Shown here: piece after piece, positions 1 to 9,169 of the stretch
Numbering within the stretch: position 1 is the stretch's first letter
Layout of the letters: every line of letters starts with the position of its first letter
Source: DTBU01 sp964568845
GTDB lineage: Archaea; Thermoproteota; CALKCG01; B24
Reading direction: 5' to 3'
Assembly (NCBI GenBank): GCA_964568845.1
Contig: CAZMSC010000001.1
Location: 1 to 64,000, forward strand
Length of the DNA stretch: 64,000 nucleotides
Position numbers and translations under genes: made by a program
Notes under the pieces: generated by a model
What the model was told of the DNA's origin: nothing
Seen by the model: the letters and a program-made list of their open reading frames with translations, nothing else
The model's database searches: none

Positions 1-602
1 CTACGCAGTACCTTAAACCCGCATGGCGTTGAAAACTTCTCCCGGAAACCACCACCGTGGTGATCACACGGATTTCCGCAGCGGAAATCTCAACGTTTCC
101 TCCCCAGGATTCTCCAAGCCCCACCTCCGACAACCCTCTAATTTATGGACTGGAAGCCATAGTCAAAGCTTGATGAAGCACTATGGATCTAACAGCCTAA
201 TCTTTAGGGTTGGAGCTGGAAATCGGCGAAGACGCTTCAAAACCTATCTGATAGATTCTCCATCGAGCTGAGACGAAGGGAAAGCATAGAGCCGAATCGC
301 ATACACCTTTACACAGCCTATAGGAGACCAAGATTAAGCACTGCGAAGCCTCTCTCCGAAGAAGAGATAAGACGTTTCGCGTCGATTTTGGCAAGAGGGG
401 GTTTAAAACGTAAACATGTACTTAACAGATCAAGTATGGCAGGCAACACACTTGTATAAATGAAAAGTGCGGATGTGGAGATTGCTTCTCGGTTTAAGAC
501 CATACACCAGATGGATTCTTTACCATACCAACTTTAAAGGCATGGTTTGAACAAAAACGGGAGGAAAGCATAGATTTTACCCTACTAACTCTCAGTCTAG
601 GT
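1..602. other. Decayed region, no intact gene
   Basis: No intact ORF of convincing composition occupies these bases. Stretches of coding character are seen on the + strand in shifting frames: frame 3 about 35-173 and 190-255, and frame 1 about 235-458. This is what a frameshifted remnant looks like. The frame-1 part is described separately. A further 25-codon open stretch (ATG near 459) follows directly. No RNA gene or repeat was recognised. Confidence 0.4.
235..458 (+). pseudogene. C-terminal remnant of an unidentified protein
   Basis: Frame +1 reads about 74 codons with good archaeal codon usage and ends in TAA at 456-458. It contains KPLSEEEIRRFASILARGG, a helix like those ending many radical-SAM and other archaeal enzymes. 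Upstream the same frame is broken by stops, while frame 3 carries coding-like sequence up to the break. I read this as the 3' end of a frameshifted gene. The family is not established; radical SAM is only a guess from the tail motif. Confidence 0.3.
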
Positions 603-1493
603 TTACGTAGATGGACAACACTTTGGAAACACTATTCTAGAGAATTCCTTAAGCATTTTTATAGACCTGTTAGGTGAGACCCTTGTCATCGAGAAGTCCA
701 GTATTACCATATCGGCTCCAGCCTCAGAGTACGCCTCTACTTTCGAGGGCCACTCCTCCGGACTTTCACCGATACCATCTGGATACGTGAGCGAGGGGGC
801 CAATAAAACCCGCCTTCTCAGCTTCTTCGACATCTCATTAATATGGGATGCCATCCTTCTAAAGCCTTCAACTGGGAGGTTTGAAAGAGGTAAAAACCCA
901 TCACCGTATTTAACTGTAGCCTCAAGTATTGCTTTAGAAGAGCCGCCGAACCATATCGGCGGATGGGGCTTCTGAACGGGTTTAGGCCAGAACGGCGCCT
1001 CAACGACCCTATAGTACCTACCCCTATACGTGACCCTACCGTCCTCAGTCCAAAGCCTAAGTATCACCTCTAAGGCCTCTAACATTCTAGATAGTCTTTC
1101 CCCATGCCTACCCCAGTAAACACCGTAGGATACGGCTTCGTCTTTAAACCATCCTGCACCAACGCCGAAGTTGACACGGCCTCCAGAGATTATATCAACC
1201 GTAGCCACAATCTTCGCCAACCTAGCCGGCTCATAGAACGGTAGAGGTGAAACCCTAGCCCCCAACCTTATCCTCTTAGTCTGTACGGCTAATGCTGAGA
1301 GCAGGGTCCAAGCGTCAAGCTTATTCGGCCTATCCGGGTCCCATCCAGTCTTCTCATAAAACTCTCTTGGAAGGTAGAAGTGGTCTCCAACCCATAGAGA
1401 GCTGAAGCCCAGTTCATCGGCTACGGTAGAGACCTTCAGGATCTCAGCATAGCCATACTCGCCGTGAGTTGGAAGATGAACACCGAACTTCAT
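603..1493 (-). CDS. LLM-class F420-dependent oxidoreductase
   Basis: A 296-residue luciferase-like (bacterial luciferase/F420 family) TIM-barrel flavin- or F420-dependent oxidoreductase, cytoplasmic. Visible family marks are the N-terminal MKFGVHLPTHGEYGY strand, the DHFYLPREF segment, GGRVNFGVGAGWFKDE (the cofactor-loop region) near residues 104-120, and a PHPPIWFGGSS segment near residue 178. Its length is usual for the family. It lies 12 bp downstream of the thioredoxin gene on the same strand, so the two are probably cotranscribed. The substrate cannot be read from sequence. Other F420 genes in the window (20.7 kb, cofE at 51.3 kb) favour F420 over FMN. Confidence 0.85.
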   Translation of the reverse strand: MKFGVHLPTHGEYGYAEILKVSTVADELGFSSLWVGDHFYLPREFYEKTGWDPDRPNKLDAWTLLSALAVQTKRIRLGARVSPLPFYEPARLAKIVATVDIISGGRVNFGVGAGWFKDEAVSYGVYWGRHGERLSRMLEALEVILRLWTEDGRVTYRGRYYRVVEAPFWPKPVQKPHPPIWFGGSSKAILEATVKYGDGFLPLSNLPVEGFRRMASHINEMSKKLRRRVLLAPSLTYPDGIGESPEEWPSKVEAYSEAGADMVILDFSMTRVSPNRSIKMLKEFSRIVFPKCCPST

Positions 1494-1505
1494 ACGTGAA
1501 ACCCT

Positions 1506-1916
1506 CTAAGACTCTATGTACTTGACGAGCCTTTGCTCTAAGGCTCTTCTAGGCATAGCGCCAACAATTCTATCAATGAGCACTCCGTCTTTGAAAACCA
1601 GAAATGTTGGTATACTCATCACCTGATACTCTACGGGAACCCTCTGGTTTTCGTCAACGTTCAGCTTTCCAAACAAGATTTTACCCGCATAGTTCCTAGC
1701 CAACTCATCTATTATTGGAGCCATCGCCCGGCATGGGGGGCACCAGGGTGCCCAGCAATCGACTACTACGAGCCGACTACGCTTTATTACGTCGTCAAAG
1801 TTTAGGTCAGTTACCTCTATAGGCTCGCTTACAGATGTTGATCCAACCCTCCTTCGCAGAAGCTCCTCAATCTTTCTCCGCTTAATGTTTTCTAACTCTC
1901 TATCCTCCTCATCCAT
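1506..1916 (-). CDS. Thioredoxin
   Basis: A 136-residue thioredoxin-fold disulfide reductase. The active site is WCPPC at about residues 58-62 (Cys59 and Cys62), and the cis-Pro region reads MSIPTFLVFKDG. WCPPC, rather than the common WCGPC, occurs in several archaeal thioredoxins. The first 30 residues form a charged helical extension (MDEEDRELEN) absent from minimal thioredoxins. It is the first gene of a likely two-gene operon with the oxidoreductase that follows 12 bp downstream. It probably supplies reducing equivalents in the cytoplasm; the partner reductase is not in this window. Confidence 0.92.
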   Translation of the reverse strand: MDEEDRELENIKRRKIEELLRRRVGSTSVSEPIEVTDLNFDDVIKRSRLVVVDCWAPWCPPCRAMAPIIDELARNYAGKILFGKLNVDENQRVPVEYQVMSIPTFLVFKDGVLIDRIVGAMPRRALEQRLVKYIES

Positions 1917-2338
1917 ATGAAAGTTTCTCGCTATGGAAACTTATAAGTATTTTCCAGTAGTACGTGAAAAGGTCTCCTCGTTTGCGAAATATGTTTTAGA
2001 CGCGGTGCCTGATAATGATTCTTATTTCAAACGTAGCCTTCTATTCCGATTAAAGAAGGGGAAAAATGATAAGTTGAGAGAACCGTCGAAAAGGTTTAGC
2101 CTACTTACCGCATGTAGGCTTAGACTCTCCCTTCTTCTCTTCTTTCTTCTTAGCCCTCTTACAAGACAAACTCCATCCCTCCTACAGGAAATTTGGAATA
2201 TCCTCTTAAAAGTGTTTTTGTCGTTTAGAAAGCGAAGACTATTTAAGGAAGTATCCTTTAAATGTGGAAAAACATTCATGTTAAAGCTTATGTCTACCGA
2301 ACATATAGTCTATCGGAGTGCCTCGGAGGCTTCAAACG
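1917..2338. other. Divergent intergenic region
   Basis: This region separates the thioredoxin operon (minus) from the MFS gene (plus). Longer ORFs here have poor composition and look like chance. It contains a strand-biased pyrimidine tract (about 2127-2160) that is explained by the tiny minus-strand ORF at 2101-2169. Confidence 0.4.
2101..2169 (-). CDS. Probable tiny Lys-rich protein, 22 residues
   Basis: A 22-codon minus-strand ORF starting at TTG 2169. A perfect Shine-Dalgarno AGGAGGG (2177-2183) lies 7 nt before it, and a TATA-like CTTTTAAGA lies at about 2213-2222, placed so that transcription would begin near 2190. The product has Cys at positions 3 and 20 around a Lys/Glu-rich core (KRAKKKEEKKGE). 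I do not recognise a family. The promoter, SD and start spacing argue that it is expressed; its length argues for caution. Confidence 0.4.
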   Translation of the reverse strand: MSCKRAKKKEEKKGESKPTCGK

Positions 2339-3580
2339 ATGATTCTCGAGTTCTTTAAACGTTTAGATAGGAGGTTTAAGGTTCTACTCGCCTCTATCGG
2401 CCTGCACGCTTGGTCTTCAAGCCTACCATCACAATACAACCAGCTTTACGCTGTGGCTTTAGGAGCAGACCCGGTTGAACTCGGCTCTTTAGACAGTGTA
2501 GGCGGCGTGGTTAGCTCAGTGTTCTCAGCCCCAGCCGGGTGGCTTATAGATAAACACGGTGTTAAGAGCATGCTAATTCTCGGATTAATCTTATCGACAC
2601 TCGTCGCAGCCATATATGGTTTTGCATCAAACTGGTGGATACTTATTCCAGCGATAATCTTGATGAGAATAAGTATGCTACTCATAATGCCGTTAACAGA
2701 CATAATGATCATCGGAGTGACTGCGCCGAAGAGTAGGGCGCTAGCAATGGGCTTATCACGCACAATATGGGCTATACCGAGCCTTTTCGCACCATTTACA
2801 GCAGCGCTTGTGGTTTCAAACCTAGGCGGAATAAACACTCAAGGCATAAGACCTCTATACTTCATACAGATAGCGGTATTTCTACTTACAACCGTCTTCA
2901 CCATAATGATGCTTGAACCGCTGCCAAGCCGGAGAACGGAAGCGCAACACACTTCAAGGAAGTTTAACCCCATCGACTATTACGGCGAATTTTTGAAAGG
3001 TGAAAAGTGGCTTAAACACTGGCTGATTACGATGGCTGTCCTACGTCTGGGAGGAATATCAGCACCCTTCGTACCACTATGGATTGTCGAAGTGAAAGGC
3101 GCCGACCCATACCTACTGGGGGTTTTGGGGACAGTAAGCGTAGTGACGTCACTCTTACTGCAGATTCCAATGGGTAAACTCGCAGACACAATCGGACGTA
3201 AAAAGGTTTTCCTAATCCTCCGCCCCTTCAGCTACATAGGCACTCTACTACTGGTCTGGGCGCCGAACCCTACGGCTTTAATAGTCGCCGGAGCACTCGG
3301 AGCTATGGGGCTTATGGTCTTCGGCGGTGGAATAGGCGGCATAAGCTTCATCCCATTCATCACAATGTACTGGGAGAGCTTCCCAGCTGAGAAGAGAGGT
3401 AGACTTCAAGGGATAAGCGGTCTACTAGACTTCGTAGGGTCGTTTGCATCTATAATTGGAGGATTCCTCTGGCAGGCTGGATATATGGAGCTGGTTCTAC
3501 TCCTGCCGATGCTCATAGACGTCGTAATTCTAGTTCCAACGTTTCTGATCATCCCGGAAAGTTTAGGTAAAGATGCTTAG
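2339..3580 (+). CDS. MFS transporter
   Basis: A major facilitator superfamily permease of about 413 residues with roughly 12 hydrophobic segments. The loop 2-3 signature appears as GWLIDKHGVKSM, and the equivalent in the second half is GKLADTIGRKKVF, so both half-repeats are intact. I chose the ATG at 2339 because GGAGG at 2325-2329 precedes it by 9 nt; an in-frame GTG at 2318 has no such site. The substrate is unknown. It stands alone, divergent from the thioredoxin operon. Confidence 0.85.
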   Translation: MILEFFKRLDRRFKVLLASIGLHAWSSSLPSQYNQLYAVALGADPVELGSLDSVGGVVSSVFSAPAGWLIDKHGVKSMLILGLILSTLVAAIYGFASNWWILIPAIILMRISMLLIMPLTDIMIIGVTAPKSRALAMGLSRTIWAIPSLFAPFTAALVVSNLGGINTQGIRPLYFIQIAVFLLTTVFTIMMLEPLPSRRTEAQHTSRKFNPIDYYGEFLKGEKWLKHWLITMAVLRLGGISAPFVPLWIVEVKGADPYLLGVLGTVSVVTSLLLQIPMGKLADTIGRKKVFLILRPFSYIGTLLLVWAPNPTALIVAGALGAMGLMVFGGGIGGISFIPFITMYWESFPAEKRGRLQGISGLLDFVGSFASIIGGFLWQAGYMELVLLLPMLIDVVILVPTFLIIPESLGKDA

Positions 3581-3635
3581 ATAGAAGTCTTCCACAAATA
3601 ATGCAAAAGTTAAAACCGTAGTAAGTTTCTGAATT

Positions 3636-3845
3636 TTAAAACGTTTTGAACTCAGACTTTCTACTTTTAAGCCTCTTAAGGTATTCGGAGGCTTCTCTGG
3701 CGTTTTGAAATCTAGCTACGATTCTCGAAGATGTTAAATGGACAACCGTACTACAGTATGGACACTTAGCAGACCTGCTTGAAGATGTTAGAGAGAGACG
3801 CCCACATTCAGGGCACCTGTATATTTTAAACTGCCTCCTGCTCAT
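3636..3845 (-). CDS. Small zinc-ribbon protein
   Basis: A 69-residue protein with an N-terminal rubredoxin-like knuckle pair, CPECG and CPYC, at about residues 11-31, followed by a basic helical tail. It resembles the short archaeal DUF1922-type zinc-ribbon proteins of unknown function. Its ATG overlaps the end of the AK6-like kinase gene by 4 bp, so the two are translationally coupled. A nucleic-acid or ribosome-related role is plausible but inferred. Confidence 0.7.
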   Translation of the reverse strand: MSRRQFKIYRCPECGRLSLTSSSRSAKCPYCSTVVHLTSSRIVARFQNAREASEYLKRLKSRKSEFKTF

Positions 3846-4426
3846 TCAAATACGCCTCTGATGTACTTTTCGAGAAGCCCTTCTTCAGAAAGCTTAGATA
3901 TCCAATCTACTATACCTATTTTAGGTTTAACATCCCCCCTGTAGAATGATAAAGCCTCTGAAACCAGCTGTTCGACGGGTTTATCCGTCGAGTCGAGCTC
4001 GTATGTTTTACCTCTATAAGCCTTCAATGCCTCGATTAAACATACGTCTAAAATCTCAGCCATAACGTTTTCATGTATCTTACTGAGAGGATACCCTTTA
4101 GCTTCAAGCCTCTTCCTCAAAACCCTAGGATGACATCTTAAGACAAACGCAACCTTAACGTATCTAGATGGAGCGATTAAATGCGCTATATGCCCATCTA
4201 GAACCAAATTTTCATCCTTAAGGCTTCGGATCAACCTTCTAAGCCCAGCCATATCTACGATGTACGTCTGCCTCTCGTCGTCAAACCCCAGCGTCAACCC
4301 CCTTTCCAAGCAGAGCCTCCCCACGTCTAAATGCGTGAAGCCAATAGCTTTAGCTAACGCTTCCGAAAAAACCGTTTTCCCAGTCCCAGGAGTGCCCGTT
4401 ACAACTATGAAAACCAAGCTCCTCAA
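3842..4426 (-). CDS. AK6/Fap7-like nucleotide kinase
   Basis: A 194-residue P-loop kinase of the archaeal AK6/Fap7 family, which acts as adenylate kinase/ATPase and, in yeast and human homologues, helps small-subunit ribosome maturation with uS11. The Walker A GTPGTGKT lies at residues 11-18, and the lid segment is RLEAKGYPLSKIHENVMAEI near 110-130. Its length is normal. It is the upstream member of a two-gene operon with the zinc-ribbon protein. Confidence 0.85.
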   Translation of the reverse strand: MRSLVFIVVTGTPGTGKTVFSEALAKAIGFTHLDVGRLCLERGLTLGFDDERQTYIVDMAGLRRLIRSLKDENLVLDGHIAHLIAPSRYVKVAFVLRCHPRVLRKRLEAKGYPLSKIHENVMAEILDVCLIEALKAYRGKTYELDSTDKPVEQLVSEALSFYRGDVKPKIGIVDWISKLSEEGLLEKYIRGVFE

Positions 4427-4519
4427 TTCTAAGGACCATTCCTCCTATAAATGGTTTCACATACACGTTAACTCAGTCAAAATTAAAATAAGCGGGTAAA
4501 GTAGCTATCTTAGAGCTTC

Positions 4520-6382
4520 ATGCAAATCCCCAAAATACATGAACTCGAGAACCTTGTTAGAAGACCCATCAGACACCCACTGCTTTTAACGGATGTAGGC
4601 GACTTTGAAGCTTTACGCGTTAGAATGATGGAGAAGCGCTGGAGAAACATCACGGAGAAGCTGTTGAAACGCTCCGATAAGCTGCTGGAGGACCCAATAC
4701 CACAGCTTCCACGTTCCCTCTACGACGACTTCTTTAGAACTGGCCGCCGCCACCTCTTTGAAGGGCCATACTTCCTACGTAGGAGAGCCGTTGAAGATTT
4801 AACTCTAGCTTACATATTCACCGGGAAAGACGCCTACCTAGACCGCTGTAGAGATTACATATGGGCTATAATGGAGGAGTTTACATGGGTTATACCAGCC
4901 CATGCGAAAACCCCCTTCCAACCCGGATGTGAACGCATAGTTGACCTATTCTCCTCTGGAACCGCCATGCTTCTAGCAGATGTATGGGATTTACTGTACA
5001 ACGACTTAGACAAAGAGACGCTTAATTGGATGCGCTATAACATACTTCAACGCGTACTCATACCTCTAAGAGACCACTACGATGAACAGTGGTGGAGTAG
5101 AAGCTATGAATCTAATTGGTGTGGCGTCTGCAACGGAAACTCCGGCTGCGCTTTGATACTTGCAGCATTAGATGAGCCTTGGTCTATAGAACTAATGTAT
5201 AAGGTCCTTAAGAGCATTGACGGCTTCCTATCTACGGCAGATCCGGATGGCGCTTGGGTTGAAGGTGTTGGATACTGGTTCTACGGCTTCTCAAGAGTCT
5301 TCTACTTTGCAGATCTACTCGCTAAGGCGACGGAAGGCGATGTAGATCTGCTCGAAGACTCGAGGATCAAAGCGTCTACGACATTTCCAGTCTGGATGTA
5401 TCTTCCACCACGGTCTCAAGTAAACTTCGGAGATACGGGAAGTACACCTTCAGTATACGTAGATGTTCTCAACTTAATTCTGAAGCGTTATAAAGAGCCG
5501 AGCATCGCATGGTACATTCAACGGCTTGAAGAAGAGGGCCTCCAAAACGGTATCTCCATACGTGGACTAGTGTGGGAGCCCGTAGACGTAGAGCCGATGC
5601 CTCCAAAAGAGACTTCCAAATGGTATCGTAGAATCGGCGTCATAGTTACACGGTCTTCTTGGAACGACTTAGACGCACCGATTCTAGCAGTTAAAGCCGG
5701 CCATAACGCTGAGCCTCACAACCATATAGACGTAGGCCAATTCATATACCACTGTTACGGGAACAGCTTCATCTGCGATCTAGGCGTAGGTATTTACGAT
5801 AGAGACTACTTCAGCTCTAAAAGGTATGAGAACCCCATTTGCGGAGCGGAGGGGCACAATCTCATCTTTGTAGATGGGAGGAGCCAAGCCGTAGGCAGAG
5901 AGTACAAGGGTGAAATCGTCGACTTTAAACACGGAGACGGCTGGGAGTCTATTAGATTGGATCTTTCAAAGGCATACCCCCCTGAAGTATTGTCTAAGGC
6001 CGTGAGAACCTTGTTATTCTTCGGACATAACGGTTTAATATTGACGGATGAAGTCACATGTAGGAAAAACGCTCTAGTAGAAACACGTCTACACTTTAGA
6101 GGAGGCTTTCAGCAGACACAAAACTGGGTCGATATTTCTACACATAGAGGGCATCTACGTATACAGCCCGAGAACTCCTCCATAGAGATTGCCATAGATG
6201 CTCATAGAGGGTTGAAGATCCGCGATGCTATGCTTGTTGATGCCCGATATATTAGGCTGATGAAGAGAGCTACTGGAAGATGTGCTAAGATACAGGTTTA
6301 CATGGTTCCATATAGAAGCACCGAGGAACTCAGTATACGTTTGACAGAATTGGAAAGGAAACCATCTGAACTGGAGGTTTAA
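4520..6382 (+). CDS. Heparinase II/III-like polysaccharide lyase
   Basis: A 620-residue protein with the heparinase II/III architecture: an N-terminal (alpha/alpha) toroid (about residues 1-370) and a C-terminal beta-sandwich beginning near 375. The catalytic-type segment GHNAEPHNHIDVGQF and the later GAEGHNLIFVDG are family hallmarks. No signal peptide is visible, so it probably acts on imported oligosaccharides or uronic-acid polymers inside the cell. The amidohydrolase downstream and other sugar genes fit a carbohydrate role. The exact substrate is unknown. Confidence 0.82.
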   Translation: MQIPKIHELENLVRRPIRHPLLLTDVGDFEALRVRMMEKRWRNITEKLLKRSDKLLEDPIPQLPRSLYDDFFRTGRRHLFEGPYFLRRRAVEDLTLAYIFTGKDAYLDRCRDYIWAIMEEFTWVIPAHAKTPFQPGCERIVDLFSSGTAMLLADVWDLLYNDLDKETLNWMRYNILQRVLIPLRDHYDEQWWSRSYESNWCGVCNGNSGCALILAALDEPWSIELMYKVLKSIDGFLSTADPDGAWVEGVGYWFYGFSRVFYFADLLAKATEGDVDLLEDSRIKASTTFPVWMYLPPRSQVNFGDTGSTPSVYVDVLNLILKRYKEPSIAWYIQRLEEEGLQNGISIRGLVWEPVDVEPMPPKETSKWYRRIGVIVTRSSWNDLDAPILAVKAGHNAEPHNHIDVGQFIYHCYGNSFICDLGVGIYDRDYFSSKRYENPICGAEGHNLIFVDGRSQAVGREYKGEIVDFKHGDGWESIRLDLSKAYPPEVLSKAVRTLLFFGHNGLILTDEVTCRKNALVETRLHFRGGFQQTQNWVDISTHRGHLRIQPENSSIEIAIDAHRGLKIRDAMLVDARYIRLMKRATGRCAKIQVYMVPYRSTEELSIRLTELERKPSELEV

Positions 6383-6487
6383 AGAACTCTATGAAATTAA
6401 CAAAGAATACATCACCACATAAACCCTTACAACGCTTTCATCGAACGTTTTAAAATACGCCCTATATTCGATGTAAACAGTCAGCTA

Positions 6488-6512
6488 CCCACGATTGAAG
6501 CCCGTGGGCTTC
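6488..6512. repeat. IS200/IS605-type end hairpin
   Basis: CCCACG (6488-6493) pairs with CGTGGG (6503-6508), and an overlapping GAAGCCC/GGGCTTC palindrome lies at 6498-6512. Hairpins of this composition (gattgaagcccgtgggctt) are typical of the right ends of archaeal and bacterial IS605/TnpB elements. No tnpA or tnpB ORF is present beside it, so this would be a solo relic. Confidence 0.4.
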
Positions 6513-6565
6513 CTTGCGACAGAGACGGTGAAACCTTTATAGCATTTAAGAATAGTATGTAGCAG

Positions 6566-7795
6566 ATGGTTATGAGCTCTACCTACGTGAAGATCTCTGA
6601 GATTATAGCGGATATGCACGTCATAGATACACATGAACATACATATCCTCAAGAGATTATAGCAGGTAGAAGGCCATCGATCGTCGATATTTTTGAAGGC
6701 GCGTACATATTCTGGATTGCAAAACCTCCTACGAAGAAAGACGACTTTAAAAGTCTTGTGAAAAGCGTTAAAGAGATTTCGGGGAGCGCTTTTTACAAAG
6801 CTTGCAGTATCGCCATTAAAGACATATACGGAGTAGATATAGATCCTCCCAGTGAAGAAGCTTTCATGGAAGCTTCAAAATTGATCCGTGAAGCCTATGA
6901 GAATAGGTACTGGATCAGGAAGATACTTGTAGAATACTCTTTAATAGATAAGGTTCTTTGGGATCCATATTGGGATATTTGGAGGGAAAGCTTCGATCCG
7001 GAGCTCTTCAAACCAGTCTTTAGAATAAACTCGCTGCTATTTGGCTATGGGAGAGAGGCTAAAGATCATAATGGAAATAACCCCTACGTTTTCGAGGAGC
7101 TGTTGAATCTCAAAGTTGAGACGTTTGAAGATTACATAGATCTTGCCGATAGAGTTTTGGAGGAGGCTAAAAGAAGGGGATATGTTGCACTTAAATCTGC
7201 CCTTGCATACGATAGACCGATACTATTCGAAGATGTTGGGAGAGACGAGGCTGAGAGGGTTTTCAATAAGAGGGGTTTGGGATTAACGTCTAAAGACATT
7301 AAGCTTTTCCAAGACTTCATCCTCCACCATATTCTAAGTAAAGCAAGCGAACTCGGCTTTCCTGTTCAATTCCATACGGGCTTGGCTCTGATAGATGGGT
7401 CAAACCCTATAAACCTGGTGAATGTCATACGCAAGTACAGTGATGTCGATTTCATACTTTTCCACGGTGGATACCCATGGATAAGAGAGACTGCGGCGAT
7501 GGCCATGAGTTTTCAAAACGTCTACATAGACTTCTGTTGGCTTCCAATAATATCTCCATCAGCCTGTAGACTCTTACTGAGAGAGGTTATTGAACTGGGG
7601 CTTTCAAGTAGAGCTATGTGGGGAGGGGATTGCTGGGTTGCTGAGGCAACTTACGGCGCGTTAAAGTTATTCAAAAGCATATTATCTGAAGTGTTATGTG
7701 AAATGGTGGATAGAGGTTATCTAAAGTTTGATGAGGCCTTGGAAGTAGCCTCCAAGATATTGAGGGAAAACGCTACTCGGATATTCAAAATCTAG
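6566..7795 (+). CDS. Amidohydrolase-family metal-dependent hydrolase
   Basis: A 409-residue TIM-barrel amidohydrolase. The metal-binding HxH lies at His23/His25 (IDTHEHTYP), followed by FHTG near residue 270, FHGGYPW near 300 and MWGGDCW near 352, which place the other ligands and the catalytic Asp. It resembles COG2159/uronate isomerase-like proteins more than ureases. It follows the lyase by about 180 bp and may process a product of that pathway, but the reaction cannot be assigned. Confidence 0.78.
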   Translation: MVMSSTYVKISEIIADMHVIDTHEHTYPQEIIAGRRPSIVDIFEGAYIFWIAKPPTKKDDFKSLVKSVKEISGSAFYKACSIAIKDIYGVDIDPPSEEAFMEASKLIREAYENRYWIRKILVEYSLIDKVLWDPYWDIWRESFDPELFKPVFRINSLLFGYGREAKDHNGNNPYVFEELLNLKVETFEDYIDLADRVLEEAKRRGYVALKSALAYDRPILFEDVGRDEAERVFNKRGLGLTSKDIKLFQDFILHHILSKASELGFPVQFHTGLALIDGSNPINLVNVIRKYSDVDFILFHGGYPWIRETAAMAMSFQNVYIDFCWLPIISPSACRLLLREVIELGLSSRAMWGGDCWVAEATYGALKLFKSILSEVLCEMVDRGYLKFDEALEVASKILRENATRIFKI

Positions 7796-7886
7796 AAAAC
7801 AAAGTTAAACGTTCATCCTGATTTGGAGGAGATTCGTCAATTTAGCCAGCTTATAACTTTAAGTTTATGAAAACCATTAATTTCAC

Positions 7887-9155
7887 ATGGGGATTTACAT
7901 CAAGCCGGAAAATTTAAGGGTTATAATCCCCATAGGTGGTATAGCTAAACGACTACTGCCTCTCACAGCAGAGGTTTCCAAAGCCTGTATTAGGCTTTTA
8001 AATTTACCGCTTATTGAAATATCCATTCTAACTTTAGCTAAGCAGGGGGTAAGAAACTTCATATTCGGCGTTAAAGGATACGTAAACTATAGGAGTCTAC
8101 ACGACCATTTTGAGTCTGGGGTTGGCTTTTCAGCTAGGTATGGCATTAGCCCGCGGGTCCATATCAAGTATCAGCCCAACCTGGATGACTGTGGAAGTGC
8201 CGACTCCGTTAGGGTGAACGTTGAATACTATGATGTTACGGACCCTGTTTTCGCCGTTCAAGGTGATAATATATTCGATATAAATTTAGAAGATATGTTG
8301 AAGTTTCACGAGCAGAGGAAGGCTTTCCTAACGATTGGTTTAATGCGGGTTTCAGATGTAACAGGGTATGGTATTGCCAAAGTTGACAGTGACATGCATA
8401 TATCCGAATTCGTTGAAAAACCCAGTTTAAAAGCGGCCCCCTCAAACCTAGCTAATACCGGGCTTTACCTTTTCAGCCCAGAGGTTAGAGAGGTTTTTAA
8501 AGAAGATAAGGTTCAAGAGATGATATGTAAAAATAAGCGGTTAGATTTCGGTTACGATTTCATACCATACCTCATTGAAACCGGTAGAGGCGTCTACGGA
8601 TACGTCTTAGAAGGTACTTGGTATGATGTTGGAACAGCTGAAAGATACTTAGAAGCTATGGATGGGATATTACACGGCAGATTAAAGGCTTTACAAGATT
8701 TTGGGGGAAGAGTTTCAGAAGACACATTAATATGGATACAGGGAGAGAGCCCCGAATCGATCCGCAGGAGGGAGGAGATTATACGTAAAATAAGAGATGG
8801 GAGAATTGAAGTGGAGGGTGCTGTTTTAATCGGCAGACACTGCGAGATATCAGACGGCGTTAGGATCGTAGATTCCTGCATAGACAACTACACGAGGATA
8901 GGTAGGAATGCTACAATAGAGAAATCCGCCATAATGGATAGATGTATAATCGGCGATCACGCTGAGATAAAGGAGAGCATTATAGGGAGGCATGTAACTG
9001 TGGATTCAAATATGTCAGATAAAACGATGCTTTTAAATACCACGGTTATAGCTGATGATGTCTACTTAGAGGCTGGATGCGAATTTTCATCTACGAAGAT
9101 CTATCCGCATAAACGTATATCTAAACGGTCTGTTTACGGTGGAGTGATACTGTAA
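7887..9155 (+). CDS. Sugar-1-phosphate nucleotidyltransferase
   Basis: A 422-residue nucleotidyltransferase that makes NDP-sugars, probably the glucose donor for the neighbouring glycosyltransferases. Residues 1-250 are the Rossmann-like catalytic domain. The usual G-x-G-T-R loop is altered to IPIGGIAKRLLPLT, while VQGDNIFDI and FVEKPS are intact. Residues 300-422 form a left-handed beta-helix of hexapeptide repeats, as in ADP-glucose pyrophosphorylase. There is no SD; a TATA-like stretch about 28 bp upstream suggests a leaderless mRNA. It starts the 7.9-13.7 kb glucan cluster. Confidence 0.82.
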   Translation: MGIYIKPENLRVIIPIGGIAKRLLPLTAEVSKACIRLLNLPLIEISILTLAKQGVRNFIFGVKGYVNYRSLHDHFESGVGFSARYGISPRVHIKYQPNLDDCGSADSVRVNVEYYDVTDPVFAVQGDNIFDINLEDMLKFHEQRKAFLTIGLMRVSDVTGYGIAKVDSDMHISEFVEKPSLKAAPSNLANTGLYLFSPEVREVFKEDKVQEMICKNKRLDFGYDFIPYLIETGRGVYGYVLEGTWYDVGTAERYLEAMDGILHGRLKALQDFGGRVSEDTLIWIQGESPESIRRREEIIRKIRDGRIEVEGAVLIGRHCEISDGVRIVDSCIDNYTRIGRNATIEKSAIMDRCIIGDHAEIKESIIGRHVTVDSNMSDKTMLLNTTVIADDVYLEAGCEFSSTKIYPHKRISKRSVYGGVIL

Positions 9156-9169
9156 AGCAGCGTGGAAAA

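Noticed and set aside
1933..2358. 141-codon + strand ORF in the thioredoxin-MFS intergenic region
   Set aside because: Its composition is dominated by Leu/Ser/Arg from a pyrimidine tract, it overlaps the MFS start, and it has no SD; the opposite-strand tiny ORF explains the tract better.
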